A stretch of DNA of 64,000 nucleotides from Brachyhypopomus gauderio (GCF_052324685.1 NC_135213.1:36777578-36841577), one strand, 5' to 3'; positions 1 through 16,735 are shown, numbered from the stretch's first letter. Numbers and translations: made by a program. Notes: a model not told the origin generated them from the sequence alone.

Positions 1-553
1 TGTTCCTGTGCTGTCAGTGCAGCAGGGAGCGTCTGTCATTTACGCCCCAGGAGAGTCTTTGTTTGTTGGGCCCAGGTGATCGTGGATCGTGGGGTGGCAT
101 CACGCCAACACAGGCAAGCTGTTTCCTGTCCGCCTGGTGACTTCATCCAGGATGAAATCAGAGATTTACCGAGTGCCCAACACTCTCACCCATCTCACTC
201 CTCATTTATCAGCCCTTCCTTTCACACTCCCACCTGTGTGAGCCTCCCCCCCCCCGTTCTCTGGCACGTGATGGCCTAATCCTGGTGCGCAGGAGTGTTG
301 GAGTGAACCATCTGCCGCACTTATCTGGGGGTGTCGTGTAGATGGTGGGAAGAGGCCTGGCCGTGAGGAGCAGACGGCTGGTTTGGTTTTAGTGCTGCCC
401 ATTACGACAGGCGGGGCCCTCCCGTGAATAAGTAGCTGTAAGCTGACTGAACATTCAACAACGAGACAAGCTGAGATGAGTTTACGAGACAGACTGTTAT
501 CCAGTCCAACCCTCTAGTAATATATATGGGCTTTCACATCGTGTGCTGAATGC

Positions 554-555
<2 letters not shown>
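1..555. other. Unique sequence, no gene seen
   Basis: Ordinary mixed-composition DNA between the window edge and the first (TG)n tract. Short open frames exist on both strands but show no recognisable domain, no codon bias and no convincing splice borders. Nothing can be supported here beyond non-coding or intronic sequence. Confidence 0.5.

Positions 556-622
<67 letters not shown>
556..622. repeat. (TG)n microsatellite
   Basis: About 33 uninterrupted TG dinucleotides. It lies 120 bp before the giant CA-rich array, whose + strand is the complementary CA phase, so the two tracts have opposite strand polarity. Confidence 0.95.
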
Positions 623-624
<2 letters not shown>

Positions 625-742
625 AGATAAGACCCTGGCGCAGTACAGCCGTGACTTCCTGAGAGCGGCAGAGTGGAAGACTGAGAGGGGACAGCAAGTG
701 TGTAGACAGCTACACCTGCAGCAGCATGAGAACCAGCAGCTC

Positions 743-3700
743 CCACCCACACACACACACCACCCACACACACACACACCACCACCCACACACACCACCA
801 CCCACACACACCACCACCCACACACACCACCACACACACCACCACCCACACACACACACACCACCCACACCCACCACCACCCACACACACCCACCCACAC
901 ACACCACCCACACACACCACCACCCACACCCACCCACACACACCACCCCCACCCACACACACCACCACCCACACACACCACCACCACCCACACACACCAC
1001 CACCCACACACACCACCCACACCCACCACCACACACCCACACACACCACCCACACCCACCCACACACACCACCACCCACACCCACCACCACACACCACCA
1101 CCCACACACACCACCCACACCACCACCCACACACTCCACCACCCACCCACACACACCACCACACACCACCACCCACACACACCACCACCCACCCACACAA
1201 ACCACCACCCACACACACCACCACACACACACACACACACACCACCACCCACCCACCTACACACACCACCACACACACACACCACCCACACACACCACCA
1301 CACACACCACCACCCACACACACCACCCACACACACCACCACCCACACACACCACCCACACACACCACCCACACACACCACCACCCACACACACCACCAC
1401 CCACACACACCACCACCCACACACACCACCACACACACCACCACCCACACACACACACACCACCCACACCCACCACCACCCACACACACCCACCCACACA
1501 CACCACCCACACACACCACCACCCACACCCACCCACACACACCACCCCCACCCACACACACCACCACCCACACACACCACCACCACCCACACACACCACC
1601 ACCCACACACACCACCCACACCCACCACCACACACCCACACACACCACCCACACCCACACACACCACCACCCACACCCACCACCACACACCACCACCCAC
1701 ACACACCACCCACACCACCACCCACACACTCCACCACCCACCCACACACACCACCACACACCACCACCCACACACACCACCACCCACCCACACAAACCAC
1801 CACCCACACACACCACCACACACACACACACACACACCACCACCCACCCACCTACACACACCACCACACACACACACCACCCACACACACCACCACACAC
1901 ACCACCACCCACACACACCACCCACACACACCACCCACACACACCACCCACACACACCACCACCCACACACACCACCACCCACCCACACACACCACCCAC
2001 ACACACCACCACCCACCCACACACACACACCACCCACACACACCCACCCACCCACACACACCCCACACTCACCCACCCACACACACCACCCACACACACA
2101 CCACCCACACACACCACCCACACACACCACCCACACACACACACAGCCACCACCCACACTCACCCACCTACACACACCACCCACACACACCCACACAAAC
2201 ACACCCACCACCCACACCCACCACCACCCACACACACCACCCACACCCACCCACACACCCACCACCACACACCACCACCCACACACACCACCCACACCAC
2301 CACCCACCCACACCACCACCCACACACACCACCACCCACACACTCCACCACCCACCCACACACCACCACACACCACCACCCACACACACCACCACCCACA
2401 CACACCACCCACCCACACACACCACCCACACACACAAACCACCACCCACACACACCACCACACACACACACACACACACACCACCACCCACCCACACACA
2501 CACACACCACCCACACACACCACCACCCACACACACCACCACCCACACCACCACCCACACACACCACCACACACACCACCCACACACACCACCCACACAC
2601 ACCACCCACACACACCACCCACACACACCACCACCCACACACACACCACCACCCACCCACACACACCACCACCCACCCACACACACCACCACCCACCCAC
2701 ACACACACACCACCCACACACACCCACCACCCACACACGCCACCCACCCACACACACCCCACACTCACCCACCCACACACACACCCACCACCCACACACA
2801 CCACCCACCCACACACACCCACCACCCACACACACCACCCACACACACACACAGCCACCACCCACACTCACCCACCTACACACACCACCCACACCCACCC
2901 ACACACACCCACCCACCACCCACACCCACCCACCCACACACACCACCCACACCCACCCACACACACCACCCACCCACACCCACCTACACACACCACCACC
3001 CACCCACACCCACCCACACACACCACCCACACCCACCACCACCCACCCACACACACCACCACCCACACACACCCACCCATACACACCACCCACACCCACC
3101 CACCCACACACCACCCACACACACCACCGCTCACCCACCAACCCACACACACCACCGCTCACCCACACCACCCACACACACCACCGACACCCACCCACAC
3201 ACCCCACCCACACACACCACCGCTCACCCACCCACACACACCACCGCTCACCCACCAACCCACACACACCACCGCTCACCCACACCACCCACCAACCCAC
3301 ACACACCACCCACACACCCCACCCACACACACCACCACTCACCCACCCACCCACACACACCACCACCCACACACACCACCCACACCCACCACCACCCACC
3401 CACCCACACACACCACCACCCACACACACCCACCCATACACACCACCTACACCCACCCACACACAACACCACCCACACCCACCCACACACACCACCCACA
3501 CCCACCCACACACACCACCGCTCAGCCACCAACCCACACACACCACCGCTCACCCACACACACCACCCACACCCACCCACACACCCCACCCACACACACC
3601 ACCCACACCCACCCACACACACCACCACTCACCCACCCACACACACCACCACCCACCACCGCTCATCCACCCACACACACCACCCACACCCACCCACACA

Positions 3701-6700
3701 CACCACCACCCACACACACCACCCACACCCACCCACACACACCACCCACACACACACACCCACCACCCACACACACCACCCACACACACACCACCCACAC
3801 ACACACACCACCACCCACACACACCACCCACACACACACACCCACCACCCACACACACCACCCACACACACACACACACACCCACTACCCACACACACTC
3901 ACCCACCCACACACACACCCACCCACCACCCACACTCACCCACCCACCCACACACACCCACACACACACACCCACACACACCACCACCCACACACACCCA
4001 CCACCCACACTCACCCACCCACACACACCACCCACACCCACCCACACACACCACCACCCACACACACCCACCCACACACACACACCATCCACCCACACCC
4101 AACCACACACCCACCCACACACACCACCCACACCCACCCACACACACCTACACACACCACCACCCACACACACCACCACCCACACACACACACCACCCAC
4201 ACCCACCCACACATACCACCGCTCACCCACCCACCCACACACACCACCGCTCACCCACACCCACCCACACCACCCACACACTCCACCACCCACCCACACA
4301 CACCACCACACACCACCACCCACACACACCACCACCCACACACACCACCCACCCACACACACCACCACCCACACACACCACCACACACACACACACACCA
4401 CCACCCACCCACACACACACACACCACCCACACACACCACCACCCACACACACCACCACCCACACCACCACCCACACACACCACCACACACACCACCACC
4501 CACACACACCACCCACACACACCACCCACACACACCACCCACACACACCACCACCCACACACACACCACCACCCACCCACACACACCACCACCCACCCAC
4601 ACACACACACCACCCACACACACCCACCACCCACACACGCCACCCACCCACACACACCCCACACTCACCCACCCACACACACACCCACACACCCACCACC
4701 CACACACACCACCCACCCACACACACCCACCACCCACACACACCACCCACACACACACACAGCCACCACCCACACTCACCCACCTACACACACCACCCAC
4801 ACCCACCCACACACACCCACACACACCCACCCACCACCCACACCCACCCACCCACACACACCACCCACACCCACCCACACACACCACCCACCCACACCCA
4901 CCTACACACACCCACCCACACACACCACCACCCACCCACACCCACCCACACACACCACCCACACCCACCACCACCCACCCACACACACCACCACCCACAC
5001 ACACCCACCCATACACACCACCCACACCCACCCACCCACACACCACCCACACACACCACCGCTCACCCACCAACCCACACACACCACCGCTCACCCACAC
5101 CACCCACACACACCACCGACACCCACCCACACACCCCACCCACACACACCACCGCTCACCCACCCACACACACCACCGCTCACCCACCAACCCACACACA
5201 CCACCGCTCACCCACACCACCCACCAACCCACACACACCACCCACACACCCCACCCACACACACCACCACTCACCCACCCACCCACACACACCACCACCC
5301 ACACACACCACCCACACCCACCACCACCCACCCACCCACCCACACACACCACCACCCACACACACCCACCCATACACACCACCCACACCCACCCACACAC
5401 AACACCACCCACACCCACCCACACACACCACCCACACCCACCCACACACACCACCGCTCAGCCACCAACCCACACACACCACCGCTCACCCACACACACC
5501 ACCCACACCCACCCACACACCCCACCCACACACACCACCCACACCCACCCACACACACCACCACTCACCCACCCACACACACCACCACCCACCACCGCTC
5601 ATCCACCCACACACACCACCCACACCCACCCACACACACCACCACCCACACACACCACCCACACCCACCCACACACACACACCCACCACCCACACACACC
5701 ACCCACACACACACACACACACCACCCACACACACACACCACCACCCACACACACCACCCACACACACACACCCACCACCCACACACACACACACACACC
5801 CACTACCCACACACATTCACCCACCCACACACACACCCACCCACCACCCACACTCACCCACCCACACCCACCCACACACACCCACACACACACACCCACA
5901 CACACCACCACCCACACACACCCACCACCCACACTCACCCACCCACACACACCACCCACACCCACCCACACACACACACCCACACACACCACCACCCACA
6001 CACACCCACCACCCACACTCACCCACCCACACACACCACCACCCACACACACCCACCCACACACACACACCATCCACCCACACCCAACCACACACCCACC
6101 CACACACACCACCCACACCCACCCACACACACCTACACACACCACCACCCACACACACCACCACCCACACACACACACCCACACACACACCACCCACACC
6201 CACCCACACATACCACCGCTCACCCACCCACCCACACACACCACCGCTCACCCACACCCACCCACACCACCCACACACCACCCACACACCACCCACACCC
6301 ACCCACACACACCACCCACATCCACCCACACACCACCCACACCCACCCACACACACCACCCACATCCACCCACACACCACCCACACACACCCACCACCCA
6401 CACACACCCACACACACACACCATACACCCACCCACACACACCACCCACACACACCACCACCCACACACACCACCACCCACCCACCCACACACACCACCA
6501 CCACCCACACCCACCCACACACACCACCACCCACCCACCCACACACACCACCACCTACACCCACCCACACACACCACCCACACACACCACCCACACCCAC
6601 CCACACACACCACCACCCACCACCGCTCACCCACCCACACACACCCACACCCACCCACACACCACCCACACCCAACCACCCACACACACCACCACCCACA

Positions 6701-8763
6701 CACACACACCACCCACACACACCACCACCCACACACACCACCACCCACCCACACACACCACCCACACACACCACCACCCACCCACACACACACACCACCC
6801 ACACACACCCACCCACCCACACACACCCCACACTCACCCACCCACACACACCACCCACACACACACCACCCACACACACCACCCACCACCCACACACACC
6901 ACCCACACACACACACACAGCCACCACCCACACTCACCCACCTACACACACCACCCACACACACCCACACACACACCCACCACCACCCACACACACCACC
7001 CACACCCACCCACACACCCACCACCACACACCACCACCCACACACTCCACCACCCACCCACTCCACCACCCACCCACACACACCACCACCCACACACACC
7101 ACCACCCACACACACCACCCACCCACACACACCACCCACACACACAAACCACCACCCACACACACCACCACACACACACACACACCACCACCCACCCACA
7201 CACACCACCACACACACACACACACCACCCACACACACCACCACCCACACACACCACCACCCACACACACCACCACCCACACCACCACACACACCACCCA
7301 CACACACCACCACACACACCACCACCCACACACACCACCACACACACCACCCACACACACCACCACCCACACACACCACCACCCACACACACACCACCAC
7401 CCACCCACACACACCACCACCCACCCACACACACCACCACCCACCCACACACACACACCACCCACACACACCCACCACCCACACACGCCACCCACCCACA
7501 CACACCCCACACTCACCCACCCACACACACACCCACACACCCACCACCCACACACACCACCCACCCACACACACCCACCACCCACACACACCACCCACAC
7601 ACACACACAGCCACCACCCACACTCACCCACCTACACACACCACCCACACCCACCCACACACACCCACACACACCCACCCACCACCCACACCCACCCACC
7701 CACACACACCACCCACCCACACCCACCTACACACACCCACCCACACACACCACCACCCACCCACACACACCACCACCCACACCCACCCACACACACCACC
7801 ACCCACCCACACACACCACCACCCACACACACCCACCCATACATACCACCCACCCACACACCACCCACACACACCACCGCTCACCCACCAACCCACACAC
7901 ACCACCGCTCACCCACACCACCCACACACACCACCGACACCCACCCACACACCCCACCCACACCCACCCACACACACCACCGCTCACCCACCCACACACA
8001 CCACCCACACCCACCACCGCTCACCCACCAACCCACACACACCACCGCTCACCCACACCACCCACCAACCCACACACACCACCCACACACCCCACCCACA
8101 CACACCACCACTCACCCACCCACCCACACACACCACCACCCACACACACCACCCACACCCACCACCACCCACCCACCCACCCACACACACCACCACCCAC
8201 ACACATCCACCCATACACACCACCCACACCCACCCACACACAACACCACCCACACCCACCCACACACACCACCCACACCCACCCACACACACCACCGCTC
8301 AGCCACCAACCCACACACACCACCGCTCACCCACACCACCCACACACACCACCCACACCACCCACACACCCCACCCACACACACCACCCACACCCACCCA
8401 CACACACCACCACTCACCCACCCACACACACCACCACCCACCACCGCTCATCCACCCACACACACCACCCACACACACCACCACCCACACACACCACCCA
8501 CACCCACCCACACACACCACCCACACACACACACCCACCACCACACACACACCCACCCACACACACACACCCACCACCCACACACACACACCACCACCCA
8601 CACACACCACCCACACACACCACCCACACACACACACCCACCACCCACACACACCACCCACACACACACACCCACCACCCACACACACCACACACCACCC
8701 ACACACACCCACTACCCACACACACTCACCCACCCACACACACACCCACCCACCACCCACACT

Positions 8764-8796
<33 letters not shown>

Positions 8797-11700
8797 CCAC
8801 ACACACCACCACCCACACACACCCACCACCCACACTCACCCACCCACACACACCACCCACACCCACCCACACACACACACCCACACACACCACCACCCAC
8901 ACACACCCACCACCCACACTCACCCACCCACACACACCACCCACACCCACCTACACACACCACCACCCACACACACCCACCCACACACACACCCAACCAC
9001 ACACCCACCCACACCCACCCACACACACCTACACACACCACCACCCACACACACCACCACCCACACACACACACCACCCACACCCACCCACCCACACACA
9101 CACCACCCACACCCACCCACACATACCACCGCTCACCCACCCACCCACACACACCACCGCTCACCCACACCACCACACACACACACCACCACACACACCA
9201 CCACACACACCACCCACACACACCACCACCCACACACCACACACACCACCCACATCCACCCACACACCACCCACACCCACCCACACACACCACCCACATC
9301 CACCCACACACCACCCACACACACCCACACACACCACCACCCACACACACCCACACACACACACCATCCACCCACACCCACACACACCACCACCCACCCA
9401 CCCACACACACCACCACCCACACCCACCCACACACACCACCACCCACACCCACCCACACACACCACCACCTACACCCACCCACACACACCACCCACACCC
9501 ACCCACACACACCACCACCCACCACCGCTCACCCACCCACACCCACACACACCACCCACACCCACCCACACACCACCCACACCCAACCACCCACACACAC
9601 CACCCACACACACCACCACCCACCCACCCACACACACCACCACCCACACCCACCCACCCACACACACCACCCACACCCACCCACACACCACCCACACACA
9701 CCACCCACACCCACCCACACACACCACCACCCACCACCGCTCACCCACCCACACACACCCACACACACCACCCACACACACCACCACCCACACACACCAC
9801 CGCTCACCCACACCACCCACACACACCACCACCCCACACACACCACCACCCACACACACACCACCACCCACCCACACACACCACCACCCACCCACACACA
9901 CCACCACCCACCCACACACACACACCACCCACACACACCCACCACCCACACACGCCACCCACCCACACACACCCCACACACACCCCACACTCACCCACCC
10001 ACACACACACCCACACACACCACCCACCCACACACACCCACCACCCACACACACCACCCACACACACACACAGCCACCACCCACACTCACCCACCTACAC
10101 ACACCACCCACACCCACCCACACACACCCACACACACCCACCCACCACCCACACCCACCCACCCACACACACCACCCACCCACACCCACCTACACACACC
10201 CACCCACACACACCACCACCCACCCACACACACCACCACCCACACCCACCCACACACACCACCACCCACCCACACACACCACCACCCACACACACCCACC
10301 CATACATACCACCCACCCACACACCACCCACACACACCACCGCTCACCCACCAACCCACACACACCACCGCTCACCCACACCACCCACACACACCACCGA
10401 CACCCACCCACACACCCCACCCACACCCACCCACACACACCACCGCTCACCCACCCACACACACCACCCACACCCACCACCGCTCACCCACCAACCCACA
10501 CACACCACCGCTCACCCACACCACCCACCAACCCACACACACCACCCACACACCCCACCCACACACACCACCACTCACCCACCCACCCACACACACCACC
10601 ACCCACACACACCACCCACACCCACCACCACCCACCCACCCACCCACACACACCACCACCCACACACACCCACCCATACACACCACCCACACCCACCCAC
10701 ACACAACACCACCCACACCCACCCACACACACCACCCACACCCACCCACACACACCACCGCTCAGCCACCAACCCACACACACCACCGCTCACCCACACC
10801 ACCCACACACACCACCCACACCACCCACACACCCCACCCACACACACCACCCACACCCACCCACACACACCACCACTCACCCACCCACACACACCACCAC
10901 CCACCACCGCTCATCCACCCACACACACCACCCACACACACCACCACCCACACACACCACCCACACCCACCCACACACACCACCCACACACACACACCCA
11001 CCACCCACACACACCACCCACACACACACACCCACCACCCACACACACACACCACCACCCACACACACCACCCACACACACCACCCACACACACACACCC
11101 ACCACCCACACACACCACCCACACACACACACCCACCACCCACACACACCACCCACACACACACCCACTACCCACACACACTCACCCACCCACACACACA
11201 CCCACCCACCACCCACACTCACCCACCCACACACACCCACACACACACACCCACACACACCACCACCCACACACACCCACCACCCACACTCACCCACCCA
11301 CACACACCACCCACACCCACCCACACACACACACCCACACACACCACCACCCACACACACCCACCACCCACACTCACCCACCCACACACACCACCCACAC
11401 CCACCTACACACACCACCACCCACACACACCCACCCACACACACACCCAACCACACACCCACCCACACCCACCCACACACACCTACACACACCACCACCC
11501 ACACACACCACCACCCACACACACACACCACCCACACCCACCCACCCACACACACACCACCCACACCCACCCACACATACCACCGCTCACCCACCCACCC
11601 ACACACACCACCGCTCACCCACACCACCACACACACACACCACCACACACACCACCACACACACCACCCACACACACCACCACCCACACACCACACACAC

Positions 11701-12310
11701 CACCCACATCCACCCACACACCACCCACACCCACCCACACACACCACCCACATCCACCCACACACCACCCACACACACCCACACACACCACCACCCACAC
11801 ACACCCACACACACACACCATCCACCCACACCCACACACACCACCACCCACCCACCCACACACACCACCACCCACACCCACCCACACACACCACCACCCA
11901 CACCCACCCACACACACCACCACCTACACCCACCCACACACACCACCCACACCCACCCACACACACCACCACCCACCACCGCTCACCCACCCACACCCAC
12001 ACACACCACCCACACCCACCCACACACCACCCACACCCAACCACCCACACACACCACCCACACACACCACCACCCACCCACCCACACACACCACCACCCA
12101 CACCCACCCACCCACACACACCACCCACACCCACCCACACACCACCCACACACACCACCCACACCCACCCACACACACCACCACCCACCACCGCTCACCC
12201 ACCCACACACACCCACACACACCACCCACACACACCACCACCCACACACACCACCGCTCACCCACACCACCCACACACACCCACACACACCCACCCACCC
12301 ACACACACCC
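743..12310. repeat. 11.6-kb C/A-only satellite with higher-order units
   Basis: The + strand is almost entirely C and A. It is built from CACACA and CCACC/CCCACC modules, with rare G or T only in a few recurring variants such as CCGCTCACCC, CCTACAC, CACACGCC and CACTCACCC. Those variants act as markers and show larger repeats. The block beginning CCGCTCACCCACCAACCC starts at 3127, 5059, 7877 and 10340. The stretch from about 7.5 to 9.9 kb is repeated nearly base for base 2463 bp downstream (2454 bp later in the block), and the first kilobase contains a 595-bp duplication (around 850 and 1445). Lack of T and G removes stop codons, so huge His/Thr/Pro frames result; they are not genes. The minus strand is G/T-only with GGTGG clusters. 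The array most likely grew by repeat slippage followed by unequal exchange of kilobase segments. Confidence 0.95.
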
Positions 12311-12402
12311 TCGGAACCCTGGAGGCTGGTGGGGCTGACCAGGGCTTGGGGGGGCAGCTCTCTCAGGGCCAGGAGCAGGAGGGCAGCAGATCGAGCTAGA
12401 AG

Positions 12403-12404
<2 letters not shown>

Positions 12405-12451
<47 letters not shown>
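12405..12451. repeat. (GA)n microsatellite
   Basis: About 23 GA dinucleotides, starting about 95 bp after the end of the C/A satellite. A homopurine/homopyrimidine tract of this kind can form triplex DNA. Confidence 0.95.
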
Positions 12452-12454
<3 letters not shown>

Positions 12455-12522
12455 TCTCCAGTCTTCCTTCCTCCCTTCTAAACATTCACACGACCTGCCC
12501 ATCTTTTGTGTGGGTTCTTCAG

Positions 12523-12524
<2 letters not shown>

Positions 12525-12575
<51 letters not shown>
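12525..12575. repeat. (TG)n microsatellite
   Basis: About 25 TG dinucleotides ending in a short G run. Confidence 0.95.
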
Positions 12576-12577
<2 letters not shown>

Positions 12578-12627
12578 GGGTGGTGACTCCTGTTTCTGTC
12601 AGCTCTGTGTGTCGGGCGTGCAGGCAG

Positions 12628-12710
12628 GGCCCAGATGAAGCGATGTGTGTGCGTGCGTGCGTGTGTGCGTGCCTGTGTCCGTGCGTGTGTGATAGGGCCC
12701 AGGTGGAGCG

Positions 12711-12796
<86 letters not shown>

Positions 12797-12817
12797 TAGG
12801 GCCCAGGTGGAGCGATG
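12628..12817. repeat. Triplicated GGGCCCAG-GCGATG segment with (TG)n
   Basis: A short unique motif, GGGCCCAGGTGGAGCGATG or a close variant, occurs at about 12629, 12697 and 12799. The first two copies are each followed by a TG-rich run; the longest run is 12712-12795. The unit duplicated together with its microsatellite, showing local tandem growth of a compound repeat. Confidence 0.85.
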
Positions 12818-13259
12818 GTTCACTCTGCGTGTTTATTCACTTTATTCAGAGAAACAGAGCACAGCCTATGCTCCAATTCTACAGTCACTTTCGCTGTCTG
12901 TTATTTTATATAAGTTGTTATTTTTGCAAACTTGAGGATATTTGTAGAGAAGTAAACACCCCCTTCATACAGTATATCAAAACTTCACAGCTTCATTTTT
13001 CACAAATACGCCATGCTACAATCTTCTAGCTGTCGTATATGACGGCTGAACAGGTTTTGTGTGTTTTGCTGCTGTTAAATAGGCCACAGGATTCATTGAA
13101 TATTCATGCTGCCTGAATGTTTGTTATTGACACCATTAGCATATTTCTCCCAGATGAGTCCAGACACCCGCAACAGAGCTCGCAAAATTCCTTCTTCCCG
13201 TGTCTCCATCTCACACTCCTACTGCAGGGTAGTGTATGTCATCTGTGGCACTGGAAAAC

Positions 13260-13470
13260 AACCTCCCCCCCTCCCCCCTCCTCCCCTCCCCGCCCCCACC
13301 CCCGTGCCCCCCCCCCACACACACAGGTAGTCTGGGGGTGCATTAGTCTCCCCCCCTCTCCTCCCCTCTCCTCCACCCTCCCCTCCTCCCCTCTCCTCTC
13401 CTCTCCCCTCCCCCCCCCCCTCTGTGTCCCCCCCCCCACACACAGGTAGTCTGGGGGTGCATTAGTCTCT
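13260..13470. repeat. C-rich pyrimidine tract, duplicated about 120-bp unit
   Basis: Two copies of a module: a CCCCTCC-rich pyrimidine run, then CCCACACACACAGGTAGTC, then GGGGGTGCATTAGTCTC. The shared unique part lies at about 13312-13352 and 13434-13470. The pyrimidine-only part has i-motif and triplex potential. Confidence 0.85.
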
Positions 13471-13599
13471 TCCCTGCATCTGTCGTCCTCCCTGACAGCT
13501 TAGATGTGAAAACAAAAAGCAGAAGGACTGAGAGAGGAGATAAGATGAGCCCAAAAGACGAGTAGATCCATCCTTCCCTCCGAGCCCTGTAGCTTTCAG

Positions 13600-15012
13600 G
13601 TGGGGGAGGGGTGTGGTGGGGGGGGTGTAGTGGAGGGGGTGTGGTGGGGGGTGTGGTGGGGGGGTGTGGTGGTGGGAGGGTGTGGTGATGGGAGGGTGTG
13701 GTGGGGGGGTGTGGTGGTGGGGGTGTGGTGGAGGGGGTGTGGTGGGGGGGTGTGGTGATGGGAGGGTGTGGTGGGGGGGTGTGGTGGTGGGGGTGTGGTG
13801 GTGGGGGGGTGTGGTGGTGGGAGGGTGTGGTGATGGGAGGGTGTGGTGGTGGGGTGTGGTGGAGGGGGTGTGGTGGGAGGGTGTGGTGGTGGGGTGTGGT
13901 GGAGGGGGTGTGGTGGGAGGGTGTGGTGGTGGGGGGTGTGGTGGTGGAAGGGTGTGGTGGTGGAAGGGTGTGGTGGTGGGGTGTGGGTGTGGTGGTGGGG
14001 GGTATGGTGGTGTGGTGGGGGGGTGTGGGTGTGGTGGTGGGGGGTGTGGTGGGAGGGTGTGGTGGTGGAGGGGGTGTGGTGGAGGGGGTGTGGTGGGGGG
14101 GTGTGGTGGTGGGAGGGTGTGGTGGTGGGGTGTGGTGGTGGGGGTGTGGTGGTGGGGGGGTGTGGTGGAGGGAGGGTGTGGTGGTGGGGGGGTGTGGTGG
14201 TGGGGTGTGGTGGTGGGGGTGTGGTGGAGGGAGGGTGTGGTGGGGGGTGTGGTGGAGGGGGTGTGGTGGTGGGGTGTGGTGGTGGGGGTGTGGTGGGGGG
14301 GTGTGGTGGGGGGGGGTGTGGTGGGAGGGTGTGGTGGAGGGGGTGTGGTGGTGGGGGGTGTGGTGGGGGTGTGGTGGTGGGGTGTGGTGGGGGCGGGTGT
14401 GGTGGGGGGTGTGGTGGGGGTGTGGTGGAGGGGGGTGTGGTGGGAGGGTGTGGTGGAGGGGTGTGGTGGGAGGGTGTGGTGGGGGGGTGTGGTGGGGGTG
14501 TGGTGGGGGTGTGGTGGGGGTGTGGTGGGGGTGTGGTGGGGTGTGGTGGTGGGGGTGTGGTGGTGGGGTGTGGTGGGGGGGTGTAGTGGAGGGGGTGTGG
14601 TGGGAGGGTGTGGTGGTGGGGGGGTGTGGTGGGGGGTGTGGTGGAGGGGGGTGTGGTGGGAGGGTGTGGTGGAGGGGTGTGGTGGGAGGGTGTGGTGGGG
14701 GGGTGTGGTGGGGGGGGTGTGGTGGTGGGTGTGGTGGTGGGAGGGTGTGGTGGTGGGGTGTGGTGTGGTGGAGGGAGGGTGTGGTGGGAGGGTGTGGTGG
14801 AGGGGGTGTGGTGGAGGGAGGGTGTGGTGGGGGGTGTGGTGGTGGGGGTGTGGTGGAGGGGGTGTGGTGGAGGGGGTGTGGTGGTGGGGTGTGGTGGTGG
14901 GGGTGTGGTGGTGGGGTGTGGTGGGAGGGTGTGGTGGAGGGGTGTGGTGGGGGGGTGTGGTGGGGGGGTGTGGTGGTGGGTGTGGTGGAGGGGGGGGGGG
15001 GGGGGGGGGGGG
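13600..15012. repeat. 1.4-kb G-rich minisatellite ending in poly-G
   Basis: More than 80 imperfect units of GGTGTGGTGG followed by GGGG, TGGGGG, AGGGG or AGGGAGG (about 12-20 bp each). The + strand is made of G and T with scattered A and almost no C. It ends in an uninterrupted G run at about 14992-15012. Regular runs of two to seven G make it a strong candidate for G-quadruplex formation. Open frames rich in Gly, Val and Trp are compositional artefacts. Confidence 0.95.
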
Positions 15013-16199
<1,187 letters not shown>

Positions 16200-16458
16200 A
16201 CAGAGACCTTAGCTGCATAATAACCAACACAAAACTGCATAGTTTGCATTTTTTGTTTGTTTTGTTTTGTTTGTTTTGTTTTGTGTCATTATCAGGGGAC
16301 AATATGCTGGAAATAGAAGCTTTAAACTGTAACCGTAAAAAGCAGGACTGAGAGAGAGAGAGGGAGAAAGAGGGAGAGAGAGAGAGTGTGTGAGAGGATG
16401 AGAATCAGAGGGGGGTGAGACATGGTGATGGTGCACCACAGACTTCAGACTGCATTCT

Positions 16459-16735
16459 AGATCTGTGCAGTGTAGATCTGTGCAGTGTAGATCTGTGCAG
16501 TGTAGATCTGTGCTGTGTAGATCTGTGCAGTGTAGATCTGTGCTGTGTAGATCTGTGCTGTGTAGATCTGTGCAGTGTAGATCTGTGCAGTCTAGATCTG
16601 TGCAGTCTAGATCAGTGCTGTGCTGTGTAGACCTTTACATTGTAGATCTGTGCAGTCTAGATCTGTGCTGTGCTGTGTAGATCTGTGCTGTCTAGATATG
16701 TGCAGTGTAGATCTGTTCAGTCTAGATCTAGTCTG
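16459..16735. repeat. 15-bp minisatellite carrying AGATCT
   Basis: About 17 tandem units of TGTGCAGTGTAGATC, with TGTGCTGTGTAGATC and TGTGCAGTCTAGATC variants. Most junctions create AGATCT, and some CTAGATC. A few units are 5 bp longer (TGTGCTGTGCTGTGTAGA). Confidence 0.95.

Noticed and set aside
630-742. Possible exon after the (TG)n tract (frame reading AQYSRDFLRAAEWKTERGQQ)
   Set aside because: The peptide looks protein-like, but I recognise no family and there is no donor site before the satellite begins, so a coding call is not supported.
560-12481. Stop-free frames of nearly 4,000 codons (His/Thr/Pro-rich)
   Set aside because: The C/A-only composition cannot form stop codons; more than one frame is open, there is no conserved domain, and the start lies in a (TG)n tract. 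A compositional artefact.
514-12502. Many minus-strand Gly/Val/Trp/Cys frames over the satellite
   Set aside because: They are shadows of the G/T-only complementary strand and simply repeat with the array.
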